DNA from: Polydactylus sextarius
Taxonomy: Eukaryota; Chordata; Actinopteri; Polynemidae
NCBI GenBank assembly: GCA_016801845.1
Contig: CM028919.1
Coordinates: forward strand, 15,741,659 to 15,805,658
Length of the DNA stretch: 64,000 bases
Reading direction: 5' to 3'
Positions 11,570 to 22,684 of this stretch are shown here, one piece after another. A program made the position numbers and the translations under genes. Numbering within the stretch: position 1 is the first letter of the stretch; each line of letters begins with the position of its first letter. Below the pieces are notes generated by a model, which saw nothing but the letters and a program-made list of their open reading frames with translations, made no database searches and was not told where the DNA came from.

Positions 11570-12010
11570 AGTGTCTAATATTCTCTACACGTTTACTTTT
11601 AGACATAATGATGCTCCATTAACAGATTGTCTTCATATGACATATGTCCGGACACTTGATGACTCTTTAGGTTTATTTTTGTATTTTGTCTTTTTGTTCT
11701 CGTTGCACTGTATTTACACCTGTGGTACTTTGTAATTTTGCCCTGTTGTTATTTTATTTTTATTTTTTTAACATTATTGTCTGTTTTGATAATGTGATAC
11801 TGGATGTTTTCTATCGATCTATCATCTGTTATATTTACTGTTAAAATTCCTGCTGTGTGATTAAACTCTCTATACATTTACTTCTACACATAATGTTCCT
11901 TCATGATGAAGACTGTCAACTCCAACTAAAATAAACCGTCTTTGTTAGATGATCACGTTTTATATTTACTGTTAAATTCCTCGTACGTGTGACTGAACTC
12001 TATTAGAGTT
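11570..12010. repeat. Degenerate direct repeats, spacing about 131 bp
   Basis: The segment TATATTTACTGTTAAA with its following about 40 bp at 11830 recurs at 11961 with small indels. The motif CTCTAYACRTTTACTT near 11583 recurs near 11866. The copies are diverged, so this is an old tandem duplication or decayed minisatellite. Confidence 0.6.
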
Positions 12011-12159
12011 TTCTACTTAAATTTACGTATTAAATAAGATTATATTTGAGTTTTGTGTCGTCTGAGTGAGTCACACTTGAAACAGGAAGTCAGATGTCAC
12101 ACGTGCTGTAAAGAAACAACATGTCTGATCTTAAGTTGATGATGATGACGACGACGTAC

Positions 12160-12243
12160 CCTTCGCTGCGGATGATCGTCCGAAAACAGTCACCGAGACT
12201 CTTGTAGCTGTTGGGGTCAGCGTTTCCTCTCTGGATCTGGAAC
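12160..12243 (-). CDS. slc25a21: slc25a21 exon 4
   Basis: An 84-nt exon: one base completing the Arg codon of exon 3, then 27 codons FQIQRGNADPNSYKSLGDC...RTIIRSE, then GG of a split Gly codon. The acceptor is ...GTCTTTACAG and the donor GTACGT. It encodes the matrix loop after helix 1: KTR-FQIQR follows the first PLDVVK signature, and DPNSYKSL is nearly invariant in this carrier. Recalled human reads FQIQRCATDPNSYKSLVDSFRMIFQMEG. The exon is isolated, 7.3 kb from exon 5 and 10.4 kb from exon 3, but both split codons are restored correctly. Confidence 0.97.
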
Positions 12244-15200
12244 CTGTAAAGACAAAGTCTCAATATAAATGACTGTATCAAGTCTTTATTATTTCATCAC
12301 CACAGTGTTTTAGCTGCTGTAATTAATTCTCCTCTTCTATGTAAATGACACAATGACGCCGGCGTTTAAAATTCACCCAGAACAAATCTGATCTTTATCA
12401 TAAACGAGCTCATTTCCCTCCGTCTCTTTCATCCTCCTCTGCTGCCACCGCCCCCCCGCCCCCCATCAGCACAGCAGAGAACTCAAACATTTATTTAACC
12501 CAACCGATCCAATTAGCCACACAACTCTGCAGGACCAGGCAGCGTTTTTCAGCCGCTAACATGCTAGTAAGCCAATTGTAACAGCTCTTCAGTTACGTGT
12601 AAATTTTTAATATGATGGAGCCGGTCGAAGGACTTTTTGTTGTATGAAAAACACGCTGGTACCTCGCTAATAAATGCTGCTGAGCTGCGCGTAAATCTTT
12701 TACACCAGAAAGCAGTTGGGGGTGAAAGAAGGAATATAAATGGTTCCTGATAGATATAAAGAGTTTCAGGTATCAGGACATTGACAGGATAAGAGCAGAT
12801 TGTTTTATAACAGGAGATAATGATATACAAGCATCTGGTTTAAACATGGAGGTCACACAGATAAACGACACGCTACCATGATGTAAATAAATATATATGT
12901 TACAATACCAACGTGATAGTTGACTGAATCACCAGATGAATAAATGAGGAGTTGAAATGTTGGTACAGCGAGAACATCAGGGCAGAAACAGAGACGGGAC
13001 GAGAGAAAGATTCTCCTCATATGGCTTCAACTGCCGGGTCACAAGGTCAGCAGTAAGTCGTCCATGCGGGTGCCTGATGGGGCCATAAAGAGCCCCGAGG
13101 CTCCAGTGGAGGGGGAGTTTAGTGGGGTGAGCAACCTTTCATATCGCTAACAGATTAACATCTTGGAGGGTGTCCCTCAAATCCTATTTGGTGGATTCCC
13201 AAATAGCTTGTAACCCGTTCCTGAAAACCAGTTAAAACAGCATAATAAATAGATGTCTGACACCATATTAAAGGGAAGAAGAAAAGAAGGACTCCAGGTA
13301 TGAGGGGACGGTGAAATACAGGGTATGGGGGGAGGGGGGGCAAAGACCCGGAAGATTTAAGACTAAGGGGACTTGTAAACAAATTCAAATCTGGCTTAAT
13401 TAAAGGCACATGACGCTGGGGTCAAGGATGGAGGAGACCCTGTCCCCAGTCTCCTCCCGCCGCCCCGACCCGAACCGGCCCTGAGAGAGCGGGGTTGCCG
13501 AGGCTGTGGTCCGGTTCCAGCCCCCTGACTCCACTTGTGACCCCAGGGTCACCTCATTTCCTCATGGCCCTCTCATACCCTGCCATAAAAGCCAAGGACC
13601 AAACAGCATGGCCCAGGGAGTGGAAGATAATAGGGAGGACCAGAAGAAGTCGTGGCAGCGGGGGAACCGTCAGGCCCCTGGCTAGGAAGCTGCTAATGTT
13701 GCTTATCACAGCAACCGACAGTGGAAAATAAGAGTCCAGACCAGCGGTCCTGGTTAAACGTCCTGCTTTAGAGGATTAGTGTAGACAAAAAGCTCCAGTT
13801 TCTCTTAATAAGGCCTCAGTGAGTAAGCAGATATACTAGCTGGCTGAAGAGGAGCAGAAGATAGCCTCCGTGGCTCTGGCAGATCTACTTGGCCTTGGAC
13901 TAGACCATGTGGGTCGTAAACTCCTCAGACAGAAGACCTGAGGAAAACCCTGGGGCTTCTTTAAAACACACCGCTTGGAGCATCACGCTCAATCATCGGC
14001 CAGAGCTGTTGGAGATAGAGTATACACAGAGGTGATGATATCTGAGAGTTCATCAAGAGTCCCCCTTCTTACCCACATCCCCCTCTCCCTGTTTCATGCT
14101 TTACGGGCCCCGAGCTGCCCAGGTGAGGGTGAAGGTGAGGGCAGGTTGGTGCTTCTGTGAGCGAGACAAGGACTCGGGGGTAAATAATCCTGAAGACCGC
14201 GTCCACCTGACCTCCACCGCCTATAAAAGTGCAAATCCTAGGCGTCCACCGAGAAGTCAAAAAGGTAAATGAGGGCGGAGCAGCGAGTTCGAGCCCCAGT
14301 CTTTGTATTTTTATGGACAGGAGCGCGGCGTTTGAGGCCGTGTCCGCTCCCAGACCCCGGTGGTAATGGGCTCGAACTGGGGACCAACAAGACGGGCTGT
14401 CACCTCAGAGAAGACGAGATGTTGAGGTGAGGCTCATTAATGATGGAGTTTTAAAAAATGCCTATGGGAAGGGGTAGGTGGGTTATTAGGTTGATCAAAA
14501 GGCAGAGGCTTGATGGGCTTACTTTTAAAAGGAGTAGGCCAAGCTTTTTAGGAGATCTCTTAAAAATATGCCCTATTAAATGCGGGGTATTCCCTCAGTG
14601 GCACTAAAAGCGTGGCAATTTTGATGACTCGCTCAGTTTAAAATTTAGGGTCTAATAGAGGCTGATATGAAATCATATTTACAGCTGTCGAGACACATCG
14701 ACATATAAATTAACACCCTACGTAAAGAGGTAATGACCTAATCTACAACCGGCAGTTATCTTTAGCTATCTATTATACCATAATGTTTTAAATTGCGCAA
14801 TCTTCTCCAAGTATGAAGGTTATGATTTATGTATGTTGCTGTGTATTTGCAGCGGTTGCTACAGTGAGAGTCTTGATCCACTCATGCCTTAACTCTGGAA
14901 ACGCCAAGTATCTCAAGAAAACACAAGAGAGATGAAATATGACTGAAGGAGAAGAACCGGATCACTGGGGGAGGGAAGAAGGCTGAGTTATTTCTCATGT
15001 TAGATCTGCAGCACATAAGACAATCCAGAAGGCAACATAAAGGAAATCTATTTTTTTTACAGCCAGATAGTTAATTTTAATGAGCGGGATCATAAAGATG
15101 GTGAAAGTCCATTGCATTGGTACATGAGGTTAAGAGCACTTTTCCCGACCTAAATGGTCCAACATGGCGAATGCGGTCAGTCGTGACTTCAGTCGTCCAA

Positions 15201-18200
15201 TTGTGCTTCAGGGTTGAAGAGTGTAACCAGGAGTAAAAATAAAAACCAACTCCTCTGGATCCGACGGCTGCTTGTTTTGAAAACTCGGTGCGATTGGCAG
15301 CAACTGACCGATGAATAAAAGGAGAATAAACGACACTTGACGTCTACCTTCATTTAGATGATACACTCTAAATTTTGGATAACTAGCTCCAACTTTGTTT
15401 TGGACTAAAATGAAGTGTCTGAGGACGGCAGACGGCAGCCAATAAACACAGACCTTTGGAGAGGGGAATAGGAAAATAAAGTCGAGGGGAAGAAGACGCA
15501 AGATGCGAGCAGAGGGGAAGTGATAAACCTCTGACGCTTGTGACACGGCGGGCTGCCAGAGCTTGATCTGGACCAGGCCAGGTTGGGTTTCACCAGCACC
15601 ACAAACTGACTTAGAGCCGGACAGCTCAGGTTAGAGAGAAAGGCCGCGAGGAGAAGTTACTCTAGCTGTTAAACGGGCTACGACATCCTTCTGTCATTCT
15701 GCGTTCTTACTCGCACCGATAAAACTGACTCCTCTGATTCCCCACGGTGATGTTGGGACCAGCCTGCCGGTCCAGATGTCTGCTCATATACTGTGACCTC
15801 TGCGACCCGAGATCAGGCTGCGTTAGTGTGGAAGAGCAGGAAAAGAGCTGCATAAAACAGCACGCGGACAGGCGAGGTCCGGGCCAAGACTCAGACTCAC
15901 ATGTTTTGAGCATTACAAACTCCTGGTTGACTGATAGATCACTCTATATGTTTGAGTGGACTGTAGCAAATTTAGAAAAGCCACTAATGCTTAAGTGGAG
16001 CAGATAGGTGGAAAAAATGAGCAGTTTCACTGACATTTCCAGTAAGTGGTTGCATAAGAGAGAAAGGATTTCTTGGGTGTTTAAACTGGGGTCTCTTAAC
16101 CTCTGCCAAACGCTGTTAACTCAAATTATAGTGCTAATGTTAGAGCAGTAGTTTTAATTATAGCACGATAACATAGTAAAAGAAACATCTTTTGCAGACC
16201 TTCAGCCAAATACTCTGGTCAAATTTTCTAAAATAAGTATTTTGTCCAGACCTCAGATTTCTCTTCAAGAGTTTTAAACAGGAATCAAACCAGATTCATT
16301 CACAGCTTGAATATTGGAGCATGAACACAAGCGAGGTGAGTAAAGACGGGTCCGTCCAGCGACAGGAACAGTCACTTTGATGTGAAGATTTTGGAGACTC
16401 CCCCTGACAGCAGGTAACCAGTAACGCTGCCCTGCACGCTTCAGAGAGAAACCTGAGAGTCACGATTACGACAAGACACCGCGTTGTCTTGTCTGCACCG
16501 TCCCGACAGGCCGAGACACCAAACTCCTCCGTTGTAGCAGCCAACGCTGAAAAAAAACAACTTTATTGTTGCTTTAAAACAAATAATTTCTTATTGGTAA
16601 AGTTTCTAAGTTGTGAGTCGAACACGCCACAGCAGACGTGGACGAGTTAATCTACTGTTGTCCGTCTCTGTCGTCTTTGAACATTTATCTGACGTATACA
16701 GCTGCTCGGTCCTCAGCAGGTATTACAGTAAGAACCAAGGATGAAAACTTAAGTCCAGTTCAGACCCGACTCATCTGGATGCCAACCAGATCCTAGTACC
16801 GGTTATTTTTAAGCGCAGCAAAGTCCCGTGAGTGACACAAGGGCTGATGGATCCAGTCAGTGGTGAAGACGTTAGGAAGCAGCAACGACACAAACGTTTT
16901 CAAACCAGACTGACGCACATAAGCAGCCGAGACCGAGCAGCCGAGGAGGAGGAATAAAAGCCGCTGCAGGGTTCTTGTTCTGGTCTTTGTGAAGCAGCAA
17001 ACCTCTGCAATTACATATGTAACCGAGCACGTGCCTCTCAAAATGTGAAATATTGTTTCGCTGGTCTGTGGTGCCCGGCAGCCAACCGCTCTCTCCAGTT
17101 CAACATGTTTTTTTCTTAATGTAAGATGATGAATGAGCAGAATAAAACAACACAGTAACGGCCTCGTGCTGTTACTGTGAACACTGTAACAGAAGACGCA
17201 GCTTTTCCCGCAGTTATCAGCTCCTTCCTGCAAGACGTGCAAGGACAAGACCTCTGCATGTGTGAGTACAGTTTGTACCTTAATTGTTGTGAAACATTTG
17301 CTCACAACGAACACAGTTTGGTGCAGAGACCATGCTGAGCTCTTAAGTGTATGTTCTACACTTCAAGTACAGATGATCAAAACTGCATCAACAAAGGCCG
17401 AGCTCACATGCTCAAAAAGTTTTAATGACTTTTTAATGAGCACAGAGCCGTGACACTGGAAACTACCAAGCAGCTCCTGCATCCACCGCCGCTCGGCCGT
17501 CCACCCTCCTGGTCTCTGGAGCCACGGTGACAATAACTTCTGTCTCGTTTCAAAGTGCCATTACTGCTAACTCAAAAGTGCAAAGAAACTCTTAGCGTGA
17601 GGTTGGAAAAGGGGGTGACGGAAGTGGGTTTAAAAGATGTACAGACGTACATGTGTGACTTTTGAGAGTCAGAAAGAAAAAGATGGGGCAGCAGGGGGGC
17701 AGCCCTGTGGTTGGAGCACAGTCAGGGTCGAGTGAAATCAAAGCACACAATGCCTCAACTCTGTAATTAGTGGACTGGAATGTGAACCACTTCACTGATA
17801 ATGATTACAGGTGCTCCGGTGCGACACATACGCACACATACGTATACACATCTGCTCTTTATGTGCTCCTCTATCTATAGCTGAAATCTCTAATGTTGGA
17901 ATCAGGTTCTCAAACATCTGTGAGTAACTGCAACATCTGTCACAGCATTAAAACTAATGACTCAGTGTCTTTATTTTCCGTTTATTACACAGTTGTCAGT
18001 AAAAGGTAAAAAATAATGGATGCTGTAGTGACATCATTCAGCTGAGACCATCAGGACGTCTCATTATCGATTTCACTCGTTTCAACAAATGATCTTAATT
18101 AAATGAACAAACCGACGTGAATCTGAGAAAAGAAAACGGTGAATTCATTTCATTTAATGAATGATTAATGAAGAGCAGTCTTGATGGCTTTATTTCTAAT

Positions 18201-18979
18201 TTTATTTTCTTTTGTCTTCTTTTAATGTTTAGATGTAAAAGACCACAATATCTTTTCCGTGGAGAATCAGTTATGGTAAAAATATGTTTAGACGTAATAA
18301 TAACTGCACATCTGTGATGGGACACGAGGCGTCAATCAAGCAGCCAAACGCTGTAGGACTCACTGCTTCCTGATTCTCATAAACACGACATCCGTCTGTC
18401 TATGCATCGCATGGTCACATACTTAATTACATGATCAGAGCAATAATTTGTCTGCAGAGGATTAGTCCATCACTCAAGGGAGTATGACAGGAATGCAGCG
18501 CTCCTCATGAGAAGACTTGCTTTATATATTTTGGATGAGACTCTCGGTCGGTTCGTGCTCGTGCACCGACTGAGCCGGGGTTATCCTCCGGCATGTGCTG
18601 GAGTTTACACCGAGAGTAAAGTCTCGCCCCGCGGCCTGTCAGAGCCGAGGGGATTAAGAGCCGGCTTGACGACCGCTGACCCTCCTGCTCCTTTACAAGA
18701 AGAGATCAGCTATCAGGCCGCTGCAGCTTTGTGCCCTGCTGTTTGAGGGCTGTGTCAGGGATTCCTCCAGAAGTGCAACGGGGTTCACCGAGCAGTTGGG
18801 GGTGAGACGGGGGGAGAGGAGGGAGGAGGAGAAGCCTCTGGGCCATCCTCACCGCTGTCACAGTCCCAAACGGACTGGACGTCATCTGTCAAAGCTCTCA
18901 TCAAAGATCACTTTCCAGCCCCCCGGTGGGAACACTTTCATGCGTGCTGTGACCAAATGGAAGCAGCGTTGCCATCGAT

Positions 18980-19170
18980 GCCGTGAGCCGAGGCCAGAAC
19001 CAGGTTTTTCTAATCAGGCTTGAAACAGGCTACTGGCAGGCTTAGTGGTTTGCAATGACTCTGACAGGCATGTCATACAACACAATTTACAGAATTGCAT
19101 AATTCAATACAAATCTTCTAAAACACATGTAGAGCAGGGATTTAAAAGAAAACATTACATAACGACAAAT
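18980..19170. promoter_or_regulatory. Candidate conserved non-coding element (intron 3)
   Basis: Complex block with TTTGCAATGACTCTGACAGG, tandem AATTGCATAATTC-type words and TAATGACGGG. Repeat-free. Function is inferred from texture only. Confidence 0.35.
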
Positions 19171-21984
19171 TCAGAGGTAATGACGGGAGTTTAAACAATG
19201 CATCCCACATGATGATGATGAGGTCATGTGATAAAGATTATTTTAAAATCTGAGGCTGAAGTAGAAGAGTTAATGTTCAGCGGGTGGAGTTAAGACGAGG
19301 AGTTGGAGAGAAACAGAGAGGAGGAGGAGGAGGAGGAGGAATTATTCAGCAAAATCGGTCTCTGGAGTTTTTCTTATTATTATGACAAACATGTGATGAT
19401 GTGAACGATGTGGAAACTGCAGGAAGTTGACTGTTGCTCAGACATGAGGAAGGTGTGGTTTCACTCTGAGCTGAAGGTAAACGGGGTGATGGGAAGTTTC
19501 TTTCATGATGAGCATGACTATGTTTGCGCATGCATGAGCATAAGGGTGGAGCTCCATGTAACAGGATCTCAACATGAAGGGAAATGCGGGCTCAGTGCAA
19601 CTCTCTAATGAGAGGGAGAACCTGATCAGAGTCAGATGGGGTGCCCCGAGCGCACAGCCCCCTGCAGAAAGAGCCGCCCGACACCCTTTGTTACCTCCAA
19701 GTGAGCTGAGACCAGCCCATGAACCATGTAACTAGGTGGTTTCCAGGTTAATGAAAAGCTGTAACTCCGGTCTCACTGTCTCTCTCTGCTAAAGTGACGA
19801 CCGCCGTCCCTCCCCAACGCCGCACCCTCCGTCCTCACCCCCACATTCCTGCCCCTGCTCTCAGAGAGGGGGGGTCAGGGTCAGGGGCAATTAACTGTTT
19901 ACTTTGTGTGAAGTATGCTACATTTACATTTTAGGCTGATTATTATCCAGAGTGACTCGCGACGAGCTTCACGGTTCAATTTCTGGATTCACTTGGTTTA
20001 TTAAAAACAACGAAGAAGGCGACACAGAAGCGTCGCAGCTGCAGATGAGAACGGACCGAAATGTTTCCACTGGATTCAAACATTAAAACACTAAACCTAC
20101 GACACACATTTGGTCTTCGTCCCCTGGTGGTTTGATCTGTGTCGTCTGTAATAAAATAATTAACGGCGTTAAAACGACAGATGGTCAAAAGAAACAAAGA
20201 AACAACTAATGTGTTAATATTTTAAGAATCAAAGTGAATCTGTTTTACTGTTTGATTTTATTGTCGGTTAATGTCTTGAAGCTTTGGACGAAACAAACAG
20301 TGTGAAGAAATCATCGACTGATGATGGTCGGACTTCAACGTTTACTGGATTTTATAGACTCGGTGGTGAAGCGATGAATAGAAACAATCAGCTACAGATG
20401 AAGACGAACGGAAAATAACAGATTGTTGCAGATTATTTGTACTTTTCTCTAAAAATGAAGGTTAAAGGTTCAATCAACCTGCAGCTTCATGTTTGTTTCA
20501 TGTGGAAACGACCAATATAAACACGCGTGTTCATGGTCGACTCTTTCTCAACGATAAAAGCGGTTGTAAGTCAGAGCGACGGAGCTGGACGCTGCAGGAC
20601 TCCCTCAGATGTAAGATAGATGTACTTGTTAGTAAAGGTGAGTAACAGGGGTCATAGCTCGACTGGTCAGTGGGAACACGACGGGGAGTAAAAATGAAAC
20701 AACAAAGACCAGAACGACGATTCGTCTCGACACTTTGAGAGTGAAGTTAAAACCAGAGTTTGAGGTTAATAACACACTTGATCTTATTTCAGAAGTAGTT
20801 TAAACTTTGTGTTGAAAGTTACACAACTATTTATTTGTGTGTCAAAGGAAGTCGTCTTTGTTCAAGACAAAAATAAAGCAGCCAAACGTCCCCGATGGGT
20901 TTTTTTTATTCATAATATGATTTGGCTGCTGGTGAAACGTGAAGTGTTCACCAACGGCTGCAGCTGCTCTCATCCTACATCTGTAATTCACCTCCTCCTA
21001 CTGGACCAAAAAGATAAACCCTCATTTAGAAAATAGGTAAACATCAGCTCCTAAGCAGGTAGGCATTTAGTAAAGTTTACTTTCCCCAAAGAAAAAAAAA
21101 AAGGAAAAGGGAGAAAAGAAAAGGGGGAAAAAATCCCTTTGATTCTGACTTGGTGGAAAAAAGTAAATTTACTCCAGTTGCTGTTCAATTTGGACCGGTG
21201 GACATTAAAGCAGGAGCCAGTGGCTAATAAGAGCCAGAGAGAGAGAGACCCGGTGGAGGTGTGTCTGCGTCTGACTCTCGGCTCCAAACTCTCTGCTAAT
21301 AGATTTCAGCTCCCTCAGCGTCCCAATTAGCTGGTATGTTTGCTGGGTTTATGAATTCATGTGCGGGTATGGAGTGTGTGAACATACATGTTTAGTATGT
21401 AAACTGTGTGTTTGTGCCACTACATGATCTCCCCCGACCTCCTGTTGTTTCAACTCTCCACATCATCTCGATGTCAATTAAAATAAACACATTTAAGGAT
21501 CCAGAGTTTATCGTGAGCCAAGAGCGAAGGAATCAATTTACACAAATAAACACATGGCAACGCAAACAGAACACAAACAGATAAAGCTGTCCAGTTTCAG
21601 AGCAGCTTTTACCACTTTTTAAAGGAAGAGCATTACAAAGAAAACAGCGCGTGCACTTTTAACCCTGACCCTGTGTGAGGACGGACAGGCACAGCTCAAG
21701 TCTTACCTGTAATAAACCCCCAAAGCTTCCACACGTGACCATAAATCACACCGTGCCTTCAAAGTATCAAATATCGACTCATACAACACCGCTCAGCCTC
21801 GGCTTTTATCCCTGCCTTTCCTCCTGTGTTCTGGTGGTGGCTCTGCCTTCAAAGTGCAACCATCTCACTTTTTCTTTTTTTAAAGGCACGTCGGGCAATT
21901 TATTTACCAAGAAACTGCTGCCGTAAATGACAGAAAGAGCAGTACAATTTACTGACAAGTAGTGAATGGGGCAGGGGGGCTCAG

Positions 21985-22220
21985 AGCGAAGCCAGAGGTC
22001 TTGGCTGGGCCTGTGAAAGACTATAAAGCTTTAGTAGTAGCCCACGACCTGTTTATGGCCGGCTGAGACACTGTGGTGTGAGGCTCTTGATCACTCTGCA
22101 GCTCCAGCCTGCTACCACTCTTGCATAACACGCAAACAGGAGATGCTAATGGAAAACTAGCTACTAAAGACAGCCAGGGCTTTCTGTGACATCGGATTTA
22201 ACTTCTGCAAGGACTCGTCT
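21985..22220. promoter_or_regulatory. Candidate conserved non-coding element (intron 3)
   Basis: Complex block with balanced composition, including CTATAAAGCTTTAG, TGTTTATGGCC and TGCATAAC words, about 400 bp downstream of exon 3 in transcription order. No simple repeats and no credible frame. Confidence 0.4.
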
Positions 22221-22635
22221 TTCTCCGGTTGCACAAAAGAAAAACAAGGTCCCTTCTTTCCTAAATTAAGTAATAGGCCAAAAATTCAGTGTGATTTGAA
22301 AACATAAAACATCTAACGTTCACATTGTGTGGGGGAATGAATGAGGAAATGATGCATTTCATTTTCCACAAAACGTCTCAGGCTTTTGGCATCGCTGCCC
22401 GTTTGTGTGGAGACTTGAGAGCAGAGCTGGCCGAGCTCGCTGGGCTGAGAAACAAAAAAAAAGAGCTGGTATGTGAAGAACTTCACTACACAGACCGACG
22501 TACCCACCAACACGATTCAACGCAGATGTGAACTAAAATGGTTTTCTTGTAAGCAGCTCATAACTTAGGTAAAGTTACACCAGAGAAAAAAGATGAGCAA
22601 ATGTTGGAGTTATGAGGGTTGAACATGCGGCTTAC

Positions 22636-22684
22636 CTCGTCTTCACCACATCGAGGGGGTGCATCAAACAGATCTCCACCAGAC
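22636..22684 (-). CDS. slc25a21: slc25a21 exon 3 (first carrier signature PLDVVK)
   Basis: A 49-nt exon with both ends splitting codons: GT (Gly), then LVEICLMHPLDVVKT, then AG (Arg, completed in exon 4). The acceptor is ...TTTCTCAG and the donor GTAAGC. It encodes the end of transmembrane helix 1 and the first mitochondrial-carrier signature P-L-D-V-V-K-T-R. LVEICLMHPLDVVKTR equals the recalled human SLC25A21 sequence. The residues before it (the AGGSA part of helix 1) must come from an upstream exon. I looked for it in the 41 kb to the right with the expected split-Gly donor and found none. Confidence 0.95.

Larger units (their letters stand above)
4826..12159 (-). other. slc25a21 intron 4 (about 7.3 kb)
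   Basis: Non-coding between the exon 4 donor GTACGT and the exon 5 acceptor. It contains a poly-A tract (5711-5728), an ATA microsatellite (9210-9231), TG tracts near 9060-9090 and a degenerate repeat at about 11570-12010. Three complex blocks that resemble conserved non-coding elements (6230-6480, 8790-9050, 10780-10960) are listed separately. Elsewhere I see only ordinary AT-rich intronic sequence. No exon-like frames with splice sites were found. Confidence 0.88.
12244..22635 (-). other. slc25a21 intron 3 (about 10.4 kb)
   Basis: Non-coding between the exon 3 donor GTAAGC and the exon 4 acceptor TTTACAG. Roughly 13000-15000 is more GC-rich and texturally unlike its neighbours. Candidate conserved blocks lie at 18980-19170 and 21985-22220. 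The longest non-repetitive open frame (16793-17314, minus, 173 codons) has no recognisable domain. No exon of another gene was recognised. Confidence 0.88.
614..22684 (-). other. slc25a21: slc25a21 gene, internal portion (exons 3-8, partial gene)
   Basis: Gene-level entry for the six exons listed separately. The product is a mitochondrial inner-membrane carrier exchanging 2-oxoadipate and 2-oxoglutarate, used in lysine, hydroxylysine and tryptophan catabolism (family knowledge). The spliced sequence is 49+84+67+60+108+165 = 533 nt with no stop, and every junction phase fits the next. The order of peptides (LVEICLMHPLDVVKT, FQIQRGNADPNSYKSL, GFYKGILPPILAETPKRAV, FFTFEQYKK, VAGLGSGLTEA, GLNKGLTSTLGRHGVFN) follows the recalled human protein without gaps. 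Exon numbers assume the 10-exon human layout. The first two coding exons (about residues 1-23) and last two (from about residue 202, with the third carrier repeat) are not in the window. Other SLC25 members share the PxDxxK motifs but not these linker sequences. Confidence 0.96.

Noticed and set aside
16793..17314. 173-codon minus-strand open frame, longest non-repetitive one
   Set aside because: No recognisable family, no transmembrane or motif pattern I can trust, and no promoter or splice context. Chance length is plausible in 64 kb.
18660..18690. Minus-strand GAGGSA-like peptide resembling the missing N-terminal exon of slc25a21
   Set aside because: It lies downstream of exon 3 in transcription order, lacks a canonical donor at the required place, and the preceding codons include stops.
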